In this document: in pieces, positions 57,451-64,000 of the stretch | Layout of the letters: every line of letters begins with the position of its first letter | Numbering within the stretch: the first letter of the stretch is position 1 | Assembly: GCA_038373865.1 (NCBI GenBank) | Contig: JAXGGA010001124.1 | Location: forward strand, 62,001-126,000 | Direction of reading: 5' to 3' | DNA length: 64,000 nt | Origin: Uloborus plumipes | Taxonomy: Eukaryota; Arthropoda; Arachnida; Araneae; Uloboridae | The notes under the pieces: model-generated | Databases searched by the model: none | Seen by the model: only the letters and a program-made list of their open reading frames with translations | Told to the model about the DNA's origin: nothing | Program-made: the position numbers and the translations under genes

Positions 57451-58214
57451 CTGTTGGCACTGACACAAGTTAATATTTCAGTCACAAACCTATTTTGAAA
57501 ATGTATAAAATTTTTCAGCTAATATTTTTTAAAATGCAATACTCTCTAACATTCTGCATACAAATATTTTTTACCCTACAGAAATAACAAATTATTCAGT
57601 GCAAGGTTAATTGTAGCCCTCAGAAATGTTTCCCCTATTTTTCCTCCAAAAACTATCCGAATTCATTGATACCGATTGCAGCGTAAGAGTCTCGGCTATT
57701 TCTGAAAACATAGCCTCACATAGATGCGTCAACACATTTGTTTTCTCACAGGTCGTAAAAGTGCAAACAGCTATTATTATAACTTTTACATCTATCTTAA
57801 TACAATCAAGCAACATTAAACGCTTTACCAGAAAAATACTTAATGTAAATAAATTACCTGTAAACATTTCAACCCAAAACAAAACGTGTTATTTGGTTGA
57901 AATTACTCAATTCTCCGACGCATCCTCAGCACCATTTTTTTTAGTTTCAAGATTATAGGAAGAAGACCTCGTTAGGAAATCCGTATACATTGTTGCATTT
58001 CTCAAATCGATTAATCAAAATCATCTACGACACATTCCCAAGCAGTCACAAAAAATGCCAGTCATAACTCGTTTTTCCATTGAGCCGAAACCCCCTAGAG
58101 CTTGGAGACGCGAAAAAAACCTATTTACGTAGAAATGAGAAGATTACAACCCGCTGCCTTCCAAGTATTACAACATAGCTGTTAAGACACACATACACAA
58201 CGTAATATGTAATT
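57451..58214. other. No gene recognised
   Basis: Open frames overlap on both strands at 57607-57958 (110 residues plus, 91 residues minus) without recognisable content. Confidence 0.3.
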
Positions 58215-58220
58215 TTGTCC

Positions 58221-58439
58221 GGAATTAGCGAGCGAAGAGAGCTGAGACGGAATACTGAATCAGGTTCGTTGCCACATCGGAGCTTAGAAATCTTTAATAG
58301 CAGACGATGGTATGAGGCTGGCCACGCGCCGAGAAGATTGGAAGATTCCGACATAGGTGTGTCGCGACGAATGCCTAATGAAGAGAAATTTGTATCAGGT
58401 CCTCGGACGTCATTGAGAAGATTTTCAGAAATATTTTGA
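58221..58439 (+). CDS. Candidate exon or gene fragment, arginine-rich, unidentified
   Basis: A plus-strand open stretch of about 73 codons ending in TGA, with no ATG start, reads SERRELRRNTESGSLPHRS...GPRTSLRRFSEIF. Base composition is balanced, unlike the flanking A/T-rich DNA. An AG acceptor-like site lies just before it (GGAATTAG at about 58227) and CAG/GTCCTC near 58399 could be a donor. The minus strand is also open here, which weakens the case. Function unknown. Confidence 0.25.
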   Translation, partial: GISERRELRRNTESGSLPHRSLEIFNSRRWYEAGHAPRRLEDSDIGVSRRMPNEEKFVSGPRTSLRRFSEIF

Positions 58440-58751
58440 ATTGATACCAATAATTTCAAAGTCATGTCAATAATTTTTCAAATTAATATCAGCGAAAGCA
58501 GCTTCAAATTTACACATGCATTGTCCATAATGATAATAATAATAATAAAAAAAAATGAAATCAATAATTATCTGGAGAAAAAAAGGTTGTAAAACTATTT
58601 TTGGAACCATAAAGTCAACTAGAGCCATAAAATCAGAGAAAGGCTCGAAAAGCAGTATTATTTTAAGTTTCAAAAGACCCAAATCCGAAAATTATGTTAA
58701 CTTTATTAGCAGTTTACAATTGTACATTTTTGATTTTACAACAATTAACAA

Positions 58752-59033
58752 GCCGCCGATCTTGTCTAGTGGTCAGAGAAGTCTGACCGAGGTTGGGGGG
58801 TCCCGGGTTCGAATCCAGGTTTGGGCATGGATATACTTTCTCTCTCCTATATTTTGTCCTTTTTTTGTGTGACTGTGTTGTGATGTGAATGGTTGCCGAC
58901 CCTATAAACGGATCCGTATGATACGTATGTTCTGTGGAAGTCAGTCTTCACACCAAATTACGATGTAGTTGAAAAAGTGAAGCAGCGCATTCCGAATATC
59001 CAGCCAAGCTGGCACAAGACAACAACAACAAAC
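58752..59033 (+). mobile_element. Full-length tRNA-derived SINE
   Basis: A tRNA-like head with an A-box-like TCTAGTGGTCAGAG and a B box GGGTTCGAATCC is followed by TTTGGGCATGG, a pyrimidine-rich stretch, GGAAGTCAGTCTTCACACCA, GTGAAGCAGCGCATTCC and an (AAC)n tail. The body aligns with the minus-strand copy at 42873-43113, which lacks the head. It would be transcribed by RNA polymerase III from the internal boxes and moved by a partner LINE. The target duplication is not clear here. Confidence 0.9.
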
Positions 59034-59381
59034 GGATGGCTAGAATCATAAAATGAAGGAAAACTTCGAATGCCTGTATTACTAGAAAAGTTTTAAAACA
59101 CCGAAATCCACAGAAGTATGCTGGCTTAGGTTCAGCTTCTAATTTGTTAACTTTGTTTCTTCAGATACTAATTTGTTAATTTTATTAGTTTTTTACAATT
59201 ATCTAAAAATAAAAATAAAAGATTTTAAATTTAAAGACTATTTCTATCAGTTTGATTCGCACTAAAAAGCCTGAAACAAAAAAAGTATTTGATCACAATA
59301 ATCAAAAATTCAATTAATCGTAATTAAATTAATATTTAATTTAATGATAAAGCATATACTGGCGAAGCTTAAATTAAAATG

Positions 59382-59453
59382 GAGAGAAGAAGAAATATAG
59401 ACGGTATATAAATTCTATTCGTACTAAGCAGTATACCGCCTATTTCTTCTCTC
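59382..59453. repeat. Fold-back hairpin
   Basis: GAGAGAAGAAGAAATATAG with ACGGTATA and the inverse TATACCGCC with TATTTCTTCTCTC pair around a loop of about 23 bases. TAAATTAAAAT and ATTTAAATTTTAG extend the pairing outside. Confidence 0.7.
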
Positions 59454-59560
59454 AAATATTCAATTTAAATTTTAGTGGCTGCTTTAGCACTACCCTAAAC
59501 AAAAATGTATTAAGCTCAGTTGCAATTTTTGAGTATTGTAATCAAGAAATTAAATAATTA

Positions 59561-59952
59561 CTAGCTGCCAGGGCAGCTAGATTAGCTTTCTGCGGCATTT
59601 TGATGCATAACGTGCCCCCTCTTTAACTTTTACCTCATTCTGATGTTATATTATTAGTATAATTTAATGTTCATTAGATTTCAAGACATACCACGCACGT
59701 GACCCGGCGTTGCACGGGCACTTCGTGCCTTGAAAGTAGTGAGGAAAATTTCAAGAAACTACTCCCCGCCAAGGCGGCTCGCTAAAAGAAGCTTCACGCC
59801 TTCACTTTTTTCCTGCATCAAAAAAAAAAAAAATCATTCGAATTAATGAGATGCTTCACGCCTTCAAAATGGTGAGGAAAGTTACAGCAAGTTCTGCTCG
59901 CTCAAGGGGAAGAAGCAGACATAGATACTCAGTTTTTAATATAAGTAGATGG
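59561..59952. repeat. Unclassified dispersed repeat with 20-bp palindrome
   Basis: Begins with CTAGCTGCC and GGCAGCTAG around two bases (59561-59580). It includes GACCCGGCGTTGCACGGGC (about 59700), two GCTTCACGCCTTCA words (59790, 59852) and ends AGATACTCAGTTTTTAATAT with AAGTAGATG. The same ending recurs at 60334-60361, so the phrase marks a repeat 3' end. Class unknown. Confidence 0.5.
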
Positions 59953-60308
59953 CTTTTCAACAAATGAATGTTTCAAAATATTACAAGTAGGTAACGATAA
60001 AAATACTACATAAGGGGCCAGCTTATGAGTTTCGTGTTTGATTTAGTTAAGACTTCCTTCAAAATTCTCATTATCATTGTTGTTACTGTTTCATAGCAAC
60101 CACGTTTTGCAATGCAACAATGGATTTCATATTTAATCATTTATTAGGCTTAATCGCTTTAAATTTGACTATTTGTTAATTGATATCTTCGCTAATCAAA
60201 ATCGTATAATTATAAAAATTGAAACTAATGAAGCCTGAAAAATTACCTATCTATCGGTACCTAGTTCGACTTCCAGTTCATTGGCGTTCAGGAGAAATAA
60301 GCGTGACA

Positions 60309-60361
60309 TAGAAAGAAAGATAGTTAGAAAGAAAGATACTCAGTTTTTAATATAAGTAGAT
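60309..60361. repeat. Second copy of the repeat 3' end, with GAAAGATA tract
   Basis: Short AGAAAGAAAGATA repeats run into GATACTCAGTTTTTAATATA and AGTAGATG, identical to the ending near 59952. The element to its left has no clear start. Confidence 0.6.
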
Positions 60362-60828
60362 GATTTAATTTCATATTTTTTAGGGCGAATCAAGCTGATA
60401 GAAATAGTCTTAAGGTTTGAAAAAAATTACTTTATTGTAAAGTTTTTCGTTTTTAAATTTATTTGAGGTGAATATTTTGAAATTTAAAACAGACATTATA
60501 AACACAAATAAATAAATAAATAATTTTAAAAATTACAATAAAAACGGTATTGACTTTTGTTCCAATATAAATGTACTGCGCACAAAGAGAGAATGGCGTA
60601 CATATTCCAAGTTTGTATGCTCTAATTTCAAAGTAATTTTGAATATATAGTGAAAAAAAGAAAAAGGCTTTTACACCGATAACTTGTTAATCAAAGAATG
60701 CTTTTAAAAGCTGCACTATATCAAAAGTTTTAAATGCCCAACATCTAAAGGTATGCTTGCTTAAGTTAAGCCCCTAAGTCATTTTGCTAAATTTATTAAC
60801 AAAAGTTTTATAATTACTATTATTTTTC

Positions 60829-60990
60829 ATTGTTTTTGGTAACAATTAAAAAGCGGAAGTAATTGCTTACAATTATTTTACATTGTTTTTGGCAACAATT
60901 AAAAAGCGCAAATAGTTACTCACAATCATTTTACATTGCCCTTGGCAACGCGTCAAAAGCGTAAGTAAAATGTGAGCATTATGACAGAGA
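60829..60990. repeat. 53-bp tandem repeat, 3 units
   Basis: ATTGTTTTTGGTAACAATT at 60829, ATTGTTTTTGGCAACAATT at 60882 and ATTGCCCTTGGCAACGCG at 60935 each begin a unit that continues AAAAAGCG.AA.TA.TT...CACAATCATTTTAC. The third unit is the most diverged. Confidence 0.85.
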
Positions 60991-60999
60991 AAGTAACAT

Positions 61000-62220
61000 C
61001 AGACATAAGTCTTCATAAATAAAAAGAGCAAAATGTATTACATTTCATCTACAAATTAACAGAAATAGCTCTTTGTTCGTAAAATAAGCATTTTGTATAT
61101 TATTTCAGTATCCCATTAAAGGGGCTAAAAATAAGCGAATTTTCTCGGAAAAATAAAATCCAGAAAATTCCTTTTTATCATCATAATGGTTTTTAAAGGT
61201 TCGCAAAAACAGAAGCACCCTCCGAAGTGCCAGGTGGTTTCTGCTCATGTATTGCGCCAACTTCCGGTGTCGTGATCGTCCGTACGCGCTTTATGTTCCC
61301 TCTTTCTTTCAACACAGACACTTGGGGGAAGTTTAGGTCAATATAATTAAGGATTATTGTTAAATTCCTTCATTGAACTTTTAGGAAAGCTGCAGGGGAA
61401 TATTGTGAGTAACAGTTTTAGATGCCTTGAACTTTTGCCGAAAATTGCTAAACGAAGCAACGGATAATCTTCATGTACACTAAAAAAAATGAAGTTCTAC
61501 TCGAAAATCTTGTAAATGGGACTTCCATAAAGGATTTTATACGAAACAATCCTAAATGTAGTTAAAGAAACTAAAAAATACGCTTTTAGAGTTAATCAAA
61601 CTACAAAGAAGATTCTCAAAACTATTGAATATCCGCTAAGTTTACATGCACTTATAATACATCAACATGTAATATAGTTTAGCCTTTAGTATTAATAATA
61701 GTATTAAATATATTACTCTTATATTTCTAAAGAAGGTGAATTTTAGCTTTCATTCAAAGTAACATACATACAAACCCACATGTGAAACTAATAAAAGCGT
61801 TATTAAAAAAACTGCAAATGCTACTAGAAAATCGTTAGTTAACTGGACAGTTTTCTAGCAATGGTACAGCCGTTACCATCGAAACTCCAAGCCTTCTGTC
61901 CGAAACGGTTGCTAAGGTCTATGTTATCAGATTGAGGCAAGTTTCTTTCATTTTCCAGCTTGTTATTATACGCAAAACCCATTCAAACTAGCTAGAAGAA
62001 TCTTTTTCCAGTTGGATTTTATCACCAAAACCTTCATTTGGATTATAAAAGGTAAGCTGTGCTTTCTCTCATGCATCATATTCCTTTATAATCCTGAAAT
62101 TAACTTATTTTTAAGTACTAACTGAAATTTCCGACAGTTTCCGGATTAGTTGACTGAGCTTTAAGTTTACTTGATCTATTTCAGATTTTCTGTGCGAAAT
62201 TTAAATATTTCTGTGACTTG
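61000..62220. other. No gene recognised
   Basis: A short balanced island (about 61200-61320) contains CTTCCGGTGTCGTGATCG. Otherwise A/T-rich with no sustained frame. Confidence 0.35.
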
Positions 62221-62233
62221 GTTCTAAAAGGGC

Positions 62234-62385
62234 CTAAGGGCCATGCTCCACATCAGCGTAAAACGCGACCGAAACTGAAGGCAGAACCCGAAAATCCGGG
62301 TACTTTCCATAGGAACACCATTGAATCCATTTTACGCTTCTGCCTAATTTTTCTGCTTTACGTCGATGTGGAGCATGGCCCTAAG
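62234..62385. repeat. Fold-back repeat (GGGCCATGCTCCACAT arms)
   Basis: The arm CTAAGGGCCATGCTCCACAT with CAGCGTAAA (62234-62262) is mirrored near 62357-62385 (TTTACGTCGATGTGGAGCATG and GCCCTAAG). The intervening 95 bases are relatively GC-rich. Probably a small MITE; no flanking duplication identified. Confidence 0.75.
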
Positions 62386-62799
62386 TCGAAAATGTTAGTT
62401 TCGAGAAAAAGACGATGAAAGATATTTGAGATTTTTTATAATGCTATAACTTTCTTATATTAAGATTTCCATTATTTTTTTGGTATTTGTTTATTGTTGG
62501 TGTAAAGAAACATTATTTTATCGTATGAAATTTTTTAACTTGTTACTATTTTATGTAAATATTATGACATTGTGTGTATATGACATTGGCTGACATTATA
62601 ATGGAAATACAACCAATTTTAGTTTGATATTAGACATTGGCCTTTGTAGAATTAGAGTTTCACTCTGTATGATAAATATGCTGTGATATTTACATTGTAA
62701 ATTAACGTATTTAATGATAAGAATTTTACTAATTTTTGGTTTTTGCACGTTTTTAAAAAGTTTGCTGAAAGTTAAATATGTACCGATTTAGGTGTATCG

Positions 62800-63190
62800 T
62801 ATCTTCGACAATTTCGCCAAAAATTTGCGAAAGCCATTTAGGTAAAATCTGCTTTTTCCAAACCTTAAAACTTGAATTAATAAAATTAAAGTTTTTTTGT
62901 CAATCATTTTTTGGATGTGATTTCAAGTTCGCTAATTTTACGCTAGTCAATGAAAGTAAAATTTTTGGCGAAATTTCAAAAGCCATTTAACAATATTAAC
63001 ACAATTATCTCAAATTTGAAGAAATCGGTCAACGAAATAAATGAAGCTATAAAACAAAATTAAAACTAACATAAATGTTGCGCTAAACATTTTAGAAAAC
63101 GTTTAAGTGGTGATTTTTGGCGCAATTTTATGATTGCGAAAACTATCGCACATTTAGACGAGTTTTCGTTTGGCGAAATTTTAACTACTC
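62800..63190. repeat. Scattered inverted TTTCGCCAAAAATTT words
   Basis: ATTTCGCCAAAAATTTGCGAA with GCCATTTA (62810-62840) is mirrored by AAATTTTTGGCGAAATTT (62959-62976), itself followed by AAAAGCCATTTA. TTTTTGGCGCAATTTT and TTTGGCGAAATTTTA follow (63113-63184). It looks like a degraded inverted-repeat element. Confidence 0.5.
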
Positions 63191-63623
63191 CTTGGCATTT
63201 TATAGTTTTAAATGGTTTTTGAAGGATTGATTTGTAAAAAAAAAAAAAGTTCGCGAGTCAAGAAATTGAGCCAAATTTTCAGCTGCGCCAACAACCAACA
63301 TTGTCGAAACTCTTCATTATACCTTTAAATTTAGAGCAATACAAAAGGGCCGACAACCTACATTTGATCTCAACTAAAGAAATAATGAAGAAGCAAACAA
63401 ACTGATATTAAACGTTTACTGCAAACTGCGCTTTTGTAAAGAAAAATCAAGCATGAATAAAACCTTACTTATTAGAAAAAAATAAGTTAAATAATTCTAC
63501 TAATCCGCCCCCACAATTTATACTTCTCTTCAATCTCTTTTAAATTATCTTATTTTTCCTCATTACATGATATTTTTTCCAATCAGTGAGTCAAGCTACC
63601 ATTACTACTAAACTCTGAACTTA

Positions 63624-63700
63624 TAAAGCAGTAAGTAACCACCTTAAGCCAGGGTTAAGGCAGAAACATGCAATACACCGCCAACTCACTTGGCTATGAA
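63624..63700. repeat. GTAAGTAACC-family repeat, partial copy
   Basis: AAAGCAGTAAGTAACCACC, GGTTAAGGCAGAAACATGC and ACACCGCCAACTCACTTGGC match, in order, the elements at 25840-25965 and 44040-44165. No second arm is visible. Confidence 0.65.
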
Positions 63701-64000
63701 CATATATTTTCAAAAAAAAAAAAAAAAAAAATCTCAATAACAAACAGAAAGAAAAAACATTGATGGGATAGATTTCATTTCTCTTATTTTTCCATAACAA
63801 ACTTAGGATATAAGTTGTTTATTTTTTTTGGATATTTCATTCTATTTAAGCATGTTAGTAAAAAAATATTGCATACTAAAGTGCCCTATTAAAATTAGAC
63901 TTCACTTCACTCGTATCTAGACTATTTATTCACTTATTTAGTGCTTTGGTTAAGTCTTCAAATGTATAACTTACTGCTATTATCTTAAAGCTGAGCTTTG

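Noticed and set aside
57607..57958. Overlapping 110- and 91-residue open frames
   Set aside because: Open on both strands at once with no known motif; probably chance.

Overview
This is an AT-rich, repeat-dense eukaryotic window with no convincing conserved host gene. Long intergenic or intronic DNA, tRNA-derived SINEs, a DINE-1/Helentron-type repeat, and mariner, Tc1, pogo, hAT and piggyBac-type elements together suggest a large arthropod genome. A chelicerate such as a spider is plausible but not proven. There are no operons, ribosome binding sites or bacterial features.

The only intact long reading frame is a 347-residue Tc1/mariner transposase (5255-6298). It sits in a complete element (5112-6329) with near-identical 27-bp inverted ends and TA duplications. 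All other coding matter recognised is decayed transposase: a pogo/Tigger-like gene (about 30640-31470, +), a hAT gene related to the GTF2IRD2/Charlie group (about 37420-38435, -), two internally deleted mariners (41165-42064, 48445-48997) and two facing Tc1 N-terminal relics (52380-53242).

Layout. 0.5-1.9 kb: a SINE apparently split by a 1.07-kb inverted-repeat element that carries a 60-bp minisatellite. 5.1-6.3 kb: the intact Tc1 element. 11.3-13.2 kb and 35.3-37.0 kb: two inverted copies of a DINE-1-like element. 14.1-17.2 kb: a hAT element with a nested GGTCATTCC-ended element, then a second copy of that nested element interrupted by a piggyBac-type element in TTAA. 19.0-19.7 kb: a hAT element full of CCGATTAATCGG motifs. 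24.3-25.7 kb: a third hAT element, again with a GGTCATTCC element inside. 26.8-38.7 kb: matching hAT ends about 12 kb apart that may bound one old element stuffed with later insertions. 40.6-42.3 kb: a Helitron-like element containing a mariner. 42.9 and 58.8 kb: two copies of one SINE family. 43.2-44.2 kb: degenerate minisatellites. 51.4-52.0 kb: a tandem duplication of about 290 bp. 56.7-57.5 kb: a second piggyBac-type element followed by a hAT-like MITE.

The genes do not form a pathway. The content is a record of successive transposon insertions, and many boundaries can be fixed exactly because target-site duplications survive. Stretches between elements are mostly featureless AT-rich DNA, with a few islands of more balanced composition that could be conserved noncoding or exon sequence.
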